Assembly: GCA_000149265.1 (NCBI GenBank)
Contig: CH003048.1
Location: 348,533 to 412,532 of the forward strand
DNA: 64,000 nucleotides
From: Ciona savignyi
Lineage: Eukaryota > Chordata > Ascidiacea > Phlebobranchia > Cionidae
Direction of reading: 5' to 3'
The notes beneath the pieces were generated by a model, which saw only the letters and a list, made by a program, of their open reading frames with translations, was not told the origin of the DNA and did no database searches. Shown here piece by piece: positions 11,048 to 23,154 of the stretch (position 1 is the stretch's first letter; each line of letters starts with the position of its first letter). A program made the translations under genes and the position numbers.

Positions 11048-11369
11048 CAGTGCTTCTCAAATGGTGCGCCGCGGCACACTGGTGCGCCACAGGGGTTAAC
11101 TAGGTGCGCCACACTTGTATTTCGTAAATTTACGACAGAGTGTGCATAGATAATAAACCACTAAATGGTTAGTGTCTAGTTCGTTATTTTCCATTATAAC
11201 GTTTTTCGGTGATGAAATTATTTAAATTAAACGTTAAATTTTCAATATTTTTCCTAAATTGTTTGAGTATTTAAAAAAATATTGTTTTGACATCCCATGC
11301 AAAGAGCGCCCGTTCGTTTCTTAATTGGTCTCGGGTACGCCACGAGGTCAAAAAGATCGAGAACCACTG
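11048..11369. mobile_element. hAT MITE with perfect 8-bp TSD
   Basis: Starts CAGTGCTTCTCAAATGGTGC and ends GATCGAGAACCACTG. The flanks 11040-11047 and 11370-11377 are both gtctaagc. It carries GGTGCGCC repeats near the left end. The same family provides the outer layer of the nested cluster at 34417-35480, for which this copy serves as an uninterrupted reference. Confidence 0.95.
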
Positions 11370-11689
11370 GTCTAAGCAATGATTATAAAAAGAATGATAT
11401 GAAACTCTTTCACGCTTGAATGACTTCCCATTGTAAAGTAAGTAGCAAACGAGTTTCTGCACCGTCACGAATGAAAACGTGATAGAAAAGCAAGTGCCTA
11501 ATGCTGTAGTTTGTTCATTTTTGGTGCTGTTTTAAGCGTCTTAACATTGCTATTGACTGCCATACTATATGTCTATACAACAAGCGAAAGTTTTACTTCG
11601 GTGTGCCTTAACAATAGCAGTGTGTTTAAGATAGGGTGAAGAGCCAGCAGGCGTTATCTAATAAAAATTGTAATTATGGGTCCCATTTG

Positions 11690-12420
11690 GATTTTTTTTT
11701 CGTCAAACGCTTGACAGGTATGGTTTGTGGACCCGACATCTACCAAAAGGGGTAAGTAATGAAATCACAACAAAACTCGGTAATTTGTTAGGCCACATGG
11801 TCTAGATATGCAGAAACCAAAATTGAGAGTGATAAATCCAGGGGAATTCCTCTGGCACGTTTAAAACCAAAACGATATTTTTTTCTAAAAATTTGGCTCT
11901 TTTGCGCATAGCGCTTGAGCGGTAGCTCCAATTTGAATCAGATTTGACAAAATGTAAAGTGCATTTGTTGTAACAGATTTAACACTTAAAAGAAATAAAA
12001 AAAAATACTTAGGGAAATACCCTAAAAATAAGATTTTGTTGTCAAATCATGATTGTGACAGGCATGCCATGTCGACCCGACATCTACAAGAAGGACAAAT
12101 GTAATCGCAATCAAACTTTGTTATTTGTTAGACAACATGGCCTATATATGCAGAAACCAAAATTTTGGGTAATAAATAAATGGGACACATATTGTTTTTG
12201 TCCGTTTTTTTCATCTTTTTTTTTCGTTAAACGCTTGACAGGTATGGTTTGTGGACCCGACGTCAACCAAAAGGGGTAATGGAATCACGGTATTTTTTCT
12301 AAACAATTAGCTCTTTTGCGCATAGCACTTGAACGATAGCTCAATTTGAATCAGATTTGACAAAATGTAAGTGCATTAATAACTGATTAACACTTACAAG
12401 AAATAAAAAAAATACCTAGG
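11690..12420 (+). repeat. Tandem repeat, ~340-bp unit
   Basis: The block TTGACAGGTATGGTTTGTGG plus ACCCGACATCTACCAAAAGG recurs at about 11714, 12053 (variant, GTGACAGGCATGCC) and 12235. Each is followed by similar text (TATGCAGAAACCAAAATT, and a block like CCAGGGGAATTCC or TAGGGAAATACCCTA). Spacing is ~340 and ~180 bases, so the last unit is truncated. The same units appear in the opposite direction at 31445-32290. No coding potential or termini recognised. Confidence 0.75.
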
Positions 12421-12438
12421 GAAATACCCTAAAAATAT

Positions 12439-12664
12439 TGTTGCCCAGGGTGGTGGTTGCTTAGGGTGATGGTTGCGTGGGTAGTTGTTGCCTAGGTGAT
12501 GGTTTCCCAGGGTTGTGGTTGCTTGGGTGGTGGTTGCCTGAGGTGTTTGTTTCCCGGGTGGTAGTAACCCGGGTGTTGGTTGTCCGGGGGGTGATTGTCC
12601 AGGTGATGGTTGCCCGGGTGGTTTTTGCATGGGTGATGGTGGCCCAGAGTGGTGGTTGCCCGGA
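12439..12664 (+). repeat. G-rich 15-bp minisatellite
   Basis: About 15 tandem copies of a 15-16 base unit near TTGCCYGGGTGGTGG. Units vary at one to four positions. The opposite strand has an open frame with a 5-residue periodicity rich in Pro, Gly, Gln and Thr (PPGQPSPGQSPPGQP), which follows from the 15-base period and is not evidence of a protein. It sits at the left edge of the 5-kb tandem array. Confidence 0.9.
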
Positions 12665-13382
12665 TAAATGCTCTGTTCCACTTCAGTTTAAGCTACGTTT
12701 CTGTCGACAAACGAAGAATAAGGTTGGTTCTATTATATATTTTGTAGTTTTAAAAGATTTATTATGGAATATAATTTATAACATATTGATTTTTCAGTCT
12801 AAAGCGATTGCAAATACTAGTGTTTCTGGATTGGTTGGATGGTACTACTACTAGACTATTGCAAGAAATCATATTATAGGTGTTTTACTTAACCGATTTG
12901 CGTACAAACACGTGAGCAATTGTGCTACCAGCGATTAATACGCGCAATCAGTGTCAAACAAGGTATGCTATCACGAGCCTGAGTTAATAATGCTATGCAG
13001 CGCCAAGCTTTCCAGTCCAATAGGCCCATTTATACGTTAAGTCACGTTTGTTTTGTTCGTCCGAGACAGATTTGTTCAATGTTACGCCGACGAGGCGTTC
13101 GTTTTCTTTTTGTAATACCTTGCTTTAAAGGAACAAGATCATTGCTGTATTTATTTTAGCGATGGCAATGGCATAATGTATGAAAGGGGATCTTTTAATG
13201 CAAATTGTGGCGTTGCATTCCGAATTTGCCATGGTATTTCTACTAAATGTTATACAACATTAATTACGCATTTACATACATTTTATCAGAGCATGTACAT
13301 TTTAGGCAAGAATAAAAATGATTTAAATTGTACAAGCAGGCATTATTGGATTTTGGCTTTTACTTCTATCAATGATCGTGTT
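12665..13382 (+). repeat. Partial leading unit of the 5-kb tandem array
   Basis: From the block CTGTTCCACTTCAGTTTAAG the sequence matches 17665-18594 and 22182-23154, with small gaps. About 165 bases present in those copies (around the ACTGTTAATCTGACATTGC block) are absent here. This segment therefore represents the last kilobase of an array unit whose first part is missing or lies beyond recognition to the left. Confidence 0.8.
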
Positions 13383-13583
13383 TAGGAACCACTGAACAGG
13401 TGTTTTACTTTACCGATTTGCATACAAAGATGTGAGCAAGCGTGCTACCAGCGACTGATAGCGATTAGTAGTAACGCTTTTACGATTATGCTTCCATGAG
13501 CCTTTTTAGACGCATTTGTTCAATGTTACCGCCGACGATGCGTACGTTTTTTTTAATACCCCGCACTTATATAATGCACCTTG

Positions 13584-13876
13584 GATGGGATGGGATATTC
13601 ATGTTTATCCCCGTGAATGGGAAAACCAAGGGGGTTATCACACGGGCAATCGTCAGATCACCTCGCGCCCATCGTCGGGTTACCGGAGCTATTGCAGTGT
13701 GTTGTATATGATAGACACGTTCCTTTAATTTGGTAGAACCCATTTATCCGCTGGGTTCAGGCAATGTCCGTAAAGTGCCTTGCCCAAGGACACAACCGAC
13801 TAGCTAGCGACCAGTTTCGCACCTGCAACCTTTCGATTGAAAGGCGACGCACTTAACCGCTAGACCACCGGGCGAG
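13584..13876 (-). mobile_element. SINE family A with TSD, inside array unit 1
   Basis: Minus-strand copy flanked by the direct repeat accttg (13578-13583 and 13877-13882). The tail ATCCCATCCC is at the left, then gggataaacatgaatatccc in reverse, the TCCTTGGGCAAGGCACTTTAC block, and the tRNA-like head at the right. Array units 2 and 3 have the uninterrupted site atgcaccttgtttacgcg at ~18785 and ~23344. The insertion therefore followed the array duplication. Confidence 0.95.
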
Positions 13877-14599
13877 ACCTTGTTTACGCAATTCTATACT
13901 CGTGATATATAGGTACATAATTTATTTATTTGTGTTATCGTTTTACCTAACACGCACGTTTATTTTATCGATCTCTTGTGGCATTTAAGAAATTAAGGTT
14001 TGGCTAGTGTAGTGCTACTTTTCGTGCTGGTGTTGTTCGCGTAATTTGTGTCCTAAACAGCAGTGCTCTCTTGGCTTTTTACCAGTGAGACATTGTTTTT
14101 AAAAACAATCGTTTTATAATATCAAGCCCTAGTAATTGGTCCAACGGTAGGCCGTTGAAACAGCGTCATGAAGAACAAATATTCGGCAATTTCTAACATG
14201 CCTAAGTAAATAAATATTGACAAAAACAAGATACCATATATGTGCATTATAGTGCTTTTGCGTTACGATTTTTTTTGGTGGTTAGCCAAAAAATAAAATT
14301 GTGCACTTGGGGGTCCCCTACGTGCAATGTGGAAATTAATCCACTTGGGGTAGTATCCCGAGTATGTGGGTGCTGGCAGAGACCCCCGTTACTGTTGAAG
14401 CAAAAATACAAATTTTAACTAAACCAGGAATCCGCTTTCAACTTCAGAAATTTGGATTCAATGGCTAGCTACCATACCAAATAATAAATACGCTGTCTTC
14501 TGCGCAGCTTGCAAGCGACCGCTAGGCAGCATGTAGAAGGCAATAATTATTAGCCAACACTCCAATCAGATGCTTAGAGTGAAACAAAAACGCACAAAT

Positions 14600-14805
14600 C
14601 TGCGCTTATCACTGTGTATATTACCTATCAAGCTTAACTATCTATCATTCTGCGCTTATTATCAATATGTGTATGTTATCAAACTGTGGGTGCTATCAAC
14701 CTGCGTTTATTACCAATCTGTTTTTACCATCATCTAACTGTGTTTATTAATCTGTTTATTGTCAACCTACGTTAATTATCAATGTTTTTTCTACCAATCT
14801 GTATG
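14600..14805 (+). repeat. Degenerate ~17-bp minisatellite (ATTACCAATCTGTGTTT)
   Basis: A run of loosely conserved units of about 17-20 bases close to TTATTACCAATCTGTGTT. Reduced versions of the tract occur at the corresponding places in array unit 2 (~19415-19520) and unit 3 (~24800-24990). No coding potential. Confidence 0.6.
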
Positions 14806-16716
14806 TGTATCTTCAAAATGTGTAGTATCTCTTCATGACCAGTTTGCACAGTCTTATACAAATATGATTATATGTTGTTTTTACAAGCGTCTAATTTACA
14901 TATTAAACGTTAGTCTGTTTGAATTATCCTTCACGGACAAAGGGTATTATTTGTTTCTTTGTAATCTGAAGCGGGCAACGCTTGGGAAAACAACTGTGTT
15001 TCCAGGTATAATGATTGAGACTTAGACGTTGGTTACCTAGGTTAAAAACTAATACGAGGGAAGTTTATTTTAAAGTCTTAAGTGAAGATTTGGTTTTATT
15101 TTTTGAATGCCAAAGTTACATTTACTTAATCGGGTATAATGGGGAATTATTCTGTGTTCAGTACCAATCAAATAGTAATTTTTATTTTTTTTAAATCAGG
15201 GCAATAATTTCTTTCTTGCCCATTTATTATGTTTCCACTTGCATTAACATATTGTAATCAATTTAATCTTTTAAATAAAAGTTGTTATAATTAAACAACC
15301 GTTTACGTTTATACGAGAGTTAAAATACGAAAGCTCCTTTTTGTTTTAACAGTGCTTCGAAGAACCAAGATCATTACTGTATTTTTAGTTTTTTTTTGTG
15401 GAAATTCTTACAGTATTTTTAGTTTTTTTTATGGAAATTTCTGCATTTCTTTCTGAATTTGCTATGTTACTTTTACTCCTTGTTGGACAACATTAATTAC
15501 GCATTTACATACTTTTTATTATATTGTAATGCCTGATTCATTCGGCGATAATTAATTAACAAACAAATACTTAAATCCGACCAAAAATCAGTGATGAAAA
15601 TACCTGCACCGTACATTTGCACATACCGCAGTGAAAGATCCAAAGGATCAACTAGTCAAACTACGTTAAGTTTACTACATACATATTGCTTGAGGTTGTT
15701 TAATATGACTACTAATTGAGGTTCAAGGTTTAATGTGGAATGAATAAATTATACTACTGAATAGAGAGAAAAAAAATTACTACTAAAGCAAATGGCTTTA
15801 GAAATGTACAGTAGGTAATGGTAATTTACTATAGAAAATATTTACAATTTTTGCTACATACAATGTATATCAAAACACAGCATTTATCATTTATACATAT
15901 ATATATTTGCATAGGCGTCGTAAAATGCAGAAAAACGTGCACAATTGGGGTTGCGTCTCCTCCTAGTAGGCTATAATATTAGGCACGGCTTTTCCATTGT
16001 GCAAACATCCATTAGCTGATCAAGAGAAAAACGTAAGTTTTCATGACAGATCCTATTTGTCTATATATTCTGCAGAACCTTTGGAGAAGCTATAAAAGGT
16101 TGTTACTTTAACCAAATGGATCGGTGGTTGTTAATATCTCCGAGCGTGAATTTATTGCGTGGCGCAGCGCGCAGACACAGAGAAACTAACTTTAAAGTGT
16201 ATGGGACTATATAGAAGATAATGGTGTTTGTTGTTTTGCTATGTTGCATTTTGTACTTCCAAGCTCCCGCTTTGAAAAATGTTAGGACGCTTTCACACGA
16301 TAGATGCGCGCTTTCGGTATGGATAAACGCATTGCGGGTATTACGTTTCCTAGTTGTTTAGAGGCCCATTTACATGATAAGAATAATAAAGTCGCTAGTC
16401 AAGTGTTGTGTACTTGTCTACAAAAAGGTTGTATATATATAAGCTGACCCAATACTAAAAATGACTTTTGTTCCGGTTGGGTTCTAACCGTTGGGATTGT
16501 AGTGAAATGTCCGAGTTATACAAAAATTGGTCTTCTTTCTACACGTAAACCATTACGCTTTCATTACCAGCGTGAAATAATTGGTTAAACATAATAATTT
16601 CCAACGGTTATGTGCGCGTCTAGGATCTCATTGCGTTATTACGTAGTTGCGCTTTGATATCCGCATTTATATAGGCCTAACGGGCAACACTAAGAGGGAA
16701 ACTGCTCACTGACACC

Positions 16717-16971
16717 ATGGAAACTAATTCTAACGCTGCGCTAAACACAAATAATCTAAACCCTAGAATTAACCCTAACATCAACCCCCTTTATAAAAAT
16801 ACCACTAATGCCCTAATCTTTGTTTTAGTCTGCAGTTTCCCCACCTTCCCAACTACAGCAGTGGCGGCGTTTACATTTCACATAAAGTTTCACTCAAATT
16901 CTGTGACAACTATACGCAAACGTGTAAGACATAAAAATACTATGTTTCCCCAAATTTTCACACGTCAATAA
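16717..16971 (+). CDS. Small ORF of the tandem array, copy 1 (84 codons)
   Basis: The ORF begins METNSNAALNTNNLNP and continues through an Asn/Pro-rich stretch to NALIFVLVCSFPTFP, a short hydrophobic segment, then ends in a basic tail. The start context ACACCATGG is favourable. Related ORFs start at 20141 and 21215. Over the first ~45 codons all length differences among the three copies are multiples of three. A TATATATATAAGC block lies ~280 bases upstream. No family was recognised. It could be a first exon, a small secreted or membrane peptide, or a chance ORF held in a duplicated region; the third copy loses the frame after codon ~43. Confidence 0.35.
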   Translation: METNSNAALNTNNLNPRINPNINPLYKNTTNALIFVLVCSFPTFPTTAVAAFTFHIKFHSNSVTTIRKRVRHKNTMFPQIFTRQ

Positions 16972-17460
16972 ATTTTAACTGAGTTTGGTTTTAGCTTTTG
17001 AATGTTGATGCAATAAATTTTACGGTAGGGTTAGTTCCGTTTTATAGCTGTCCAATAACTTAAAAAGAAAACAGCAAAAGTCGCTCATGTTTGCCACTTG
17101 CAGACAAAAGATTTACGTCGGAAAATTTTTACTTGTTTTCATTTGTAATCGGAAGCGGATAGATAGCGCTTGGGTAAAACAACTGTGTAGACAGGAGTGT
17201 ATAAGGATTTAGTTTAGACATAAATAAAGTTGACGCTTAAATGAGGTTCAGACGGTTCGTGACAGTTTCTGGGTTGGGTTATATTTACCTGTAATTACAA
17301 TGTATATTCAATCCGTCGCATCTCGGATGTATATTTTATATATATTTTGTCTATTTACCGTCAGGGTAACGACTCAGTTCGCTACTAACGTGTTCTTTAA
17401 TCATTTGGTAACATTTGTATTGTATCATCTTGTAAGATGACATGTAAATTGGACACTGTC

Positions 17461-17545
17461 GTTCCCGAAACTGACAATTTTATTGATCCAAGTTTCGAAC
17501 CCATCATGTATCAGTCTCGTTAACCATTCGGCCACAGGAACGGAC
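17461..17545 (-). mobile_element. SINE family B copy in array unit 1
   Basis: The reverse complement reads GTTCCTGTGGCCGAATGGTT (A box) and later TGGGTTCGAAACTTGG (B box). The same element at the same place in unit 2 (21959-22043) shows that it was present before that duplication. Confidence 0.7.
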
Positions 17546-20140
17546 AATTTTCGACATTAACTCCCCCCATTCAGAGTTCTGCTACATTTTTAACTCTATA
17601 TTACAAAACCAAGTTGCATCAAGTAAGTAACGCCCCGATTTTGGCGACTATTCAACAAGACAATGCGTTCCACTTCAGTTTAAGCAAAGTTTCTGTCGAC
17701 GAACGAGGAATAAGATGCAAGACGCTAGCTATTCCCTTTACAAAAGATTAGAAGGTTCTATTATATTTTTCGTAGCTTTTAAAGATTTATTATTAATATA
17801 ATTTATAACATATTTATTTTTAGCGATTGCAAATACTAGTTTTTCTGGATTGGTTGGATGATACTAGGCTATCGCAAGAAATCATATTATAGTTGTTTTA
17901 CTTTATACCGATTTGCATACAAACACGTGAGCAACTGTGCTACCAGCGATTGATACGCGTCTTAAACAAGTTATGCTTTCATGAGCCTGAGTTTATAATA
18001 CCATGCAGCGCCAACCTCCAAGTCCAATAGGCCCATTTATACGTTAAGCGACGTTTGTTTTGTTCGTCCGAGACAGATTTGTTCAATGTTACGCCGACGA
18101 GGCTTTCGTTTTCTTTTTGTAATACGTCGCATTTGTATAACGCGCCTTGTTTATGCGAGTATATACCGTTTTCACTAGGGATCAAGTTATATGTATATAA
18201 GCTGCTTTTTATTTTAAAAGTGCTTTAAAGAAACAAGATCATCCATCCATCGCTATATTTATTTTAGCGGTGGCAAAATGTATGAGGGGCTCAAATTGTG
18301 GCGTTGCTTTCTGAATTTGCCATGGTACTTACTTTTACTACATACATTTTAGGCAAGAATATAGTATTTACGAATGACTAAATTGTACAAGCAAGCATAT
18401 TTGGGTTTTAATTCCTTCAATGATCGTGATACTGTTAATCTGACATTGCACTTACAAAATAGAGCCATGCAGTGCAGATATTATGACGGGGAATCTCAGT
18501 TTCATCAGTCGCACTGAATCATTGGACTGGTTTGTAATTAATCATTGTTTCATGTAAAAAGTACAATATTGATTGAGGTTTGTGGAAAAATTTAGGAACC
18601 ACTGAACAGGTGTTTTACTTTGCCGATTTGCATACAAACATGTGAGCAAGCGTGCTACCAGCGACTGATAGCGATTAGTAGTAACGCTTTTTACGATTAT
18701 GCTTCCATGAGCCTTTTTAGACGGATTTGTTCAATGTTACCGCCGACGATGCGTACGTTTTTTAATACCCCGCACTTATATAATGCACCTTGTTTACGCG
18801 ATTTTATACATGTTTTTTTACCATGGGATCGAGATATGTATGTATACAAGCTATAATTATGTAACGAGGCCGGGGGCGCTCGTTTGTCGTCTCTTGTATT
18901 AGACACGTTTACCTTTTGTATGATAACGTTTTATACCTAGTTCAATTTTATTTCACTTTTAGTTGAAGCACCTTACAATTTGTTTTAACACGCACGTTTA
19001 TTTTATCGATCTCTTGGGTAAATTATGAAATTAATTTTTGCGTCGTATTAGTGCTAATTTTTTTGCTGGCGTTGTACGCGTAATTTGTGTCCTAAACAGC
19101 AGTGCTCTCTCTTAGCGTTTTAAAACCAATCGTTTTATATGTTTTATAATATCAAGCCCTAGTAATTGGTCCAACGGTAGGAGGCCGTTGAGACAGAGTC
19201 ATAAAGACCTTTGACAGTTACTGTTAAAGCAAAAATTCAAGTTTTAACTAAACCAGGAATCCGCTTTCAACTTAATAAATTTGGATTCAACGGCTACCAT
19301 ACCAAATAATACGCTTTCTTCTGCGCAGCTTGCAATTGACCGCGAGGCAGCATGTAGAAGGCATTATTATCCAACACCCCAATCAGATGCTTAGAGTGAA
19401 ACAAAAACGCACAAATCTGTTTATTACTGTGTATATTACCTATCAAGGTTAACTACCAATCTGTGTTTTTTTTAGCAATGTATAATTTTTTACCAATCTG
19501 TTTATTGTCAATCTGCGTTAAAGGTATGTTCAAAATGTGTAGTATCTATTTATTATATATAACCAGATCGCACAGTCTTTTTATACGGATATGTGTAAAT
19601 GGTGTTTTCAAAAGCGTCAATTTGCATACAAAACGTATGGTTTAATTTTGAGTCGTTAGTCTGTTTGAATTATCCTGCACGGACAAAGGGTATTATTTGT
19701 TTTTTTTGTAATCTGAAGCGGGCAACGCTTGGGAAAAACAACTGTGAGATATCAGGTTAAATGATTGTGACTTTAATGTTGGTTACCTAGTTTAAAAAAT
19801 CTAATACGAGGGAAGTAAGCATTCGGAAAATGCAAAAAAACGTGCACAAGTGGGGTGCTTTTTAGCTATATATTCACCACGACTTCTGATGTGCAAGCAT
19901 AAACAATTTCCATGCATTCCCATTTGTCTATATATTCGCAGAACCTTTGAATCTAAAACGTTGGGTTCTAACCGTCCGGATTAGAGCCAAAGATCCGAGT
20001 TATACAAAAATTGTTTTGCTACACACTTTCCAACGTTTATGCACGCGTCTGGGATATCTTATGGCGTAATTACGTAGTTGCGCTTTGATTTCTCCGCAAA
20101 ACGGGCAACACTAAAAGAAGGAAAACTACTCACTAAAGCT

Positions 20141-20317
20141 ATGGAAACTAATTCTAACGCAGCGCTAAACACTAATCTAAACCCTACAATTAACCCTAAC
20201 AACACCAACCCATATTATAAACATAACAACACCAATGCCCTAATCTTTGTTTTAATCGGCACTTTCCCCGCCTTCATTAAGTTTATACATACATATTGCT
20301 TGAGGTTCAGGGTTTAA
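20141..20317 (+). CDS. Small ORF of the tandem array, copy 2
   Basis: Starts METNSNAALNTNLNPTINP, then NALIFVLIGTFPAF. Relative to copy 1 it lacks one codon in the NNLNP part and has two extra codons in the NPYYKHNNTN part, so the frame is kept through the hydrophobic segment. After that the sequence diverges (FIKFIHTY) because it joins a different part of the array. An in-frame ATG also exists 63 bases upstream; the shared start is preferred because all three copies have it. Confidence 0.3.
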   Translation: METNSNAALNTNLNPTINPNNTNPYYKHNNTNALIFVLIGTFPAFIKFIHTYCLRFRV

Positions 20318-21214
20318 TGTGGAATGAATAAATATATATGAATAGAGAGAAAAAAAAATTATAAAAAGCAAATGGCTTTAGAAATGTACAGTAGGTAATG
20401 GTAATTTATATAGAAAATATTTACAATTTTTGCTATATACAATATATATCAAAACACAGCATTTATACATATATATTTTTACATAGGCGTCGTAATATGC
20501 AAAAAACGTGCACAATTGGGGTGCTTTTTAGCTATATATTCACGGCTTCCATTGTACAAACATCCATTAAGCAAGGAAAAACAATTTTCATGCAGACCTA
20601 TTTGTCTATATATTCGCAGAACCTTTGAATATAAAAGGTTGTTATTAAAAATATGGTGTTGTTAAAATCTCCGAGCGTGAATTTATTGCGTGGCGCAGCG
20701 CGCTTACACAGAGAAACTAACTTTAAAGTGTATGGGACTATATAGAAGATAATGGTGTTTGTTGTTTTGCTATGTTGCATTTTGTACTTCCAAGCTCCCG
20801 CTTTGAAAAATGTTAGGACGCTTTCGCACGATAGATGCGCGCTTTCGGTATGGATAAACACGCATTGCGGGTATTACGTTTCCTAGTTGTTTAGAGGCCC
20901 ATTTATATGATAAGAATAATAAAGTCGCTAGTCAAGTGTTGTGTACTTGTCTACAAAAAGGTTGTGTATATATATATATAAGCTGACCCAATACTAAAAA
21001 ATGACTTTTGTTCCGGTTGGGTTCTAACCGTTGGGATTGTAGTCAAATGTCCGAGTTATACAAAAATTGGTCTTCTTTCTACACGCAAACCATTCCAACG
21101 GTTATGTGCGCGTCTAGGATCTCATTGCGTTATTACGTAGTTGCGCTTTGATATCCGCAATTATATAGGCCTAACGGGCAACAAACACTAAGAGGGAAAC
21201 TGCTCACTGACACC

Positions 21215-21400
21215 ATGGAAACTAATTCTAACGCTGCGCTAAACACAAGTAATCTAAACCCTACAATTAACCCTAACATCAACCGCCTTTATAAAAATAA
21301 CACTAATGCCCTAATCTTTGTTTTAGTCTGCAGTTTCCCACCTTCCCAACTACAACAGTGGCGTTTACATTTCACAAAAAGTTTCACTCAAATTCTGTGA
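21215..21400 (+). CDS. Small ORF of the tandem array, copy 3 (61 codons)
   Basis: Nearly identical to copy 1 (METNSNAALNTSNLNPTINP, then NALIFVLVCSFP). The loss of one base in the run of C after the hydrophobic segment shifts the frame, so it ends with PSQLQQWRLHF instead of the basic tail of copy 1. This argues against strong constraint on the C-terminal half. Confidence 0.3.
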   Translation: METNSNAALNTSNLNPTINPNINRLYKNNTNALIFVLVCSFPPSQLQQWRLHFTKSFTQIL

Positions 21401-21958
21401 CAACTATACGCAAACGTGTAAGACATAAAATCACATGTTTCCCCAAATTTTCACACGTCAATAAATTTTAACTGAGTTTGTTGGTTTTAGCTTTTGAATG
21501 TTGATGCAATAAATTTTACGGTAGGGTTAGTTTCGTTTTATAGCTGTCCAATAACTTAAAAAGAAAACAGCAAAAGTCGCTCATGTTTGCCACTTGCACA
21601 GACAAAAGATTTACGTCGGAAAATTTTTACTTGTTTTCATTTGTAATCGGAAGCGGATAGATAGCGCTTGGGAAAAGCAACTGTGTAGACAGGAGTGTAT
21701 AAGGATTTAGTTTAGACATAAATAAAGTTGACGCTTAAATGAGGTTCAGACGGTTCGTGACAGTTTCTGGGTTGGGTTATATGTACCTCTAATTACAATG
21801 TATATTCAATCCGTCGCATCTCGGATGTATATTTTATATATATTTTGTCTATTTACCGTCAGGGTAACGACTCAGTTCGCTACTAACGTGTTCTTTAATC
21901 ATTTGGTAACATTTATATTGTATCATCTTATAAGATGACCTGTAAATTGAACACTGTC

Positions 21959-22043
21959 GTTCCCGAAACTGACCATTTTATTGATCCAAGTTTCGAACCC
22001 ATCTTGTATCAGTCTTGTTAACCATTCGGCCACAGGAACGGAC
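21959..22043 (-). mobile_element. SINE family B copy in array unit 2
   Basis: Paralogue of 17461-17545, differing by a few substitutions. Carried along by the segmental duplication rather than independently inserted. Confidence 0.7.
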
Positions 22044-23154
22044 ATTTTTCGACGTTAACTCCCATTCAGAGTTCTGCTACATTTTTAAATCTATGAGCAA
22101 TTATTACAAAACCAAGTTGCGTCAAGTAAGTAACGCCCCGATTTTGCTGGACGATTTTGGCGACTATTCAACGAGACAATGCGTTCCACTTCAGTTTAAG
22201 CAAAGTTTCTGTCGACGAACGAAGAATAAGATGCAAGACGCTAGCTATTCCCTTTACAAAAGATTAGAAGGTTCTATTATATTTTTCGTAGCTTTTAAAG
22301 ATTTATTATTAATATAATTTATAACATATTTATTTTTAGCGATTGCAAATACTAGTTTTTCTGGATTGGTTGGATGATACTAGGCGATCGCAAGAAATCA
22401 TATTATAGTTGTTTTACTTTATACCGATTTGCATACAAACACGTGAGCAACTGTGCTACCAGCGATTGATACGCGTCTTAAACAAGTTATGCTTTCATGA
22501 GCCTGAGTTAATAATACCATGCAGCGCCAACCTCCAAAGTCCAATAGGCCCATTTATACGTTAAGCGACGTTTGTTTTGTTCGTCCGAGACAGATTTGTT
22601 CAATGTTACGCCGACGAGGCTTTCGTTTTCTTTTTATAATACCTCGCATTTGTATTAACGCACCTCGTTTATGCGAGTATATACCGTTTTCACTAGGGAT
22701 CAAGTTATATGTATATAAGCTGCTTTATTTTAAAAGTGCTTTAAAGAAACAAGATCATCCATCCATCGCTGTATTTATTTTAGCGGTGGCAAAATGTATG
22801 AGGGGCTCAAATTGTGGCGTTGCTTTCTGAATTTGCCATGGTACTTTCTTTTACTACATACATTTTAGGCAAGAATATAGTATTTACGAATGACTAGATT
22901 GTACAAGCAAGCATATTTGGGTTTTAATTCCTTCAATGATCGTGATACTGTTAATCTGACATTGCACTTACAAAATAGAGCCATGCAGTGCAGATATTAT
23001 GACGGGGAATCTCAGTTTCATCAGTCGCACTGAATCATTGGACTGGTTTGTAATTAATCATTGTTTCGTGTAAAAAGTACAATATTGATTGAGGTTTGTG
23101 GATCGTGAGGTTTTTCATTTAACTCTCAGATTCAGTGACGCTCAAAAAAATTTA

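Larger units (their letters stand above)
13383..18594 (+). repeat. Tandem array unit 1 (~5.2 kb)
   Basis: Begins TAGGAACCACTGAACAGGTG and ends where the same words recur at 18595. Matching landmarks with units 2 and 3 are CCAATTGGTCCAACGG-like text at ~14130; the degenerate TATTACCAATCTG tract 14600-14800; and CTGAAGCGGGCAACGCTTGG at ~14965. The unit also holds a small ORF (16717) and a family B SINE (17461-17545). Unit 1 carries a private SINE (13584-13876), about 200 private bases near 14170-14390, and a copy of the sequence that lies just upstream of fringe (15240-15320). The part from ~16080 to 18590 is nearly identical to 20630-23100. Confidence 0.85.
18595..23154 (+). repeat. Tandem array unit 2 (~4.56 kb)
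   Basis: Starts TAGGAACCACTGAACAGGTG and ends at the next occurrence at 23155. It has the same order of landmarks as unit 1 but lacks the SINE at the ATGCACCTTGTTTACGCG site. It contains two rather than one of the small ORFs (20141 and 21215), because the segment 19826-20330 is an additional, more divergent copy of 20487-21300. The region 20630-23100 is almost base-for-base the same as 16080-18590 in unit 1. Confidence 0.85.

Noticed and set aside
12394..12681. Collagen-like or Pro/Gly-rich ORF on the minus strand.
   Set aside because: Produced by the 15-bp minisatellite; no start context, no similar sequence outside the repeat.
18620..18856. ORF MPICIQTCEQACYQRL... recurring in the array (also related ORFs at 13496 and 22519).
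   Set aside because: The paralogous units break or shift this frame freely with non-triplet indels, so no sign of coding constraint.
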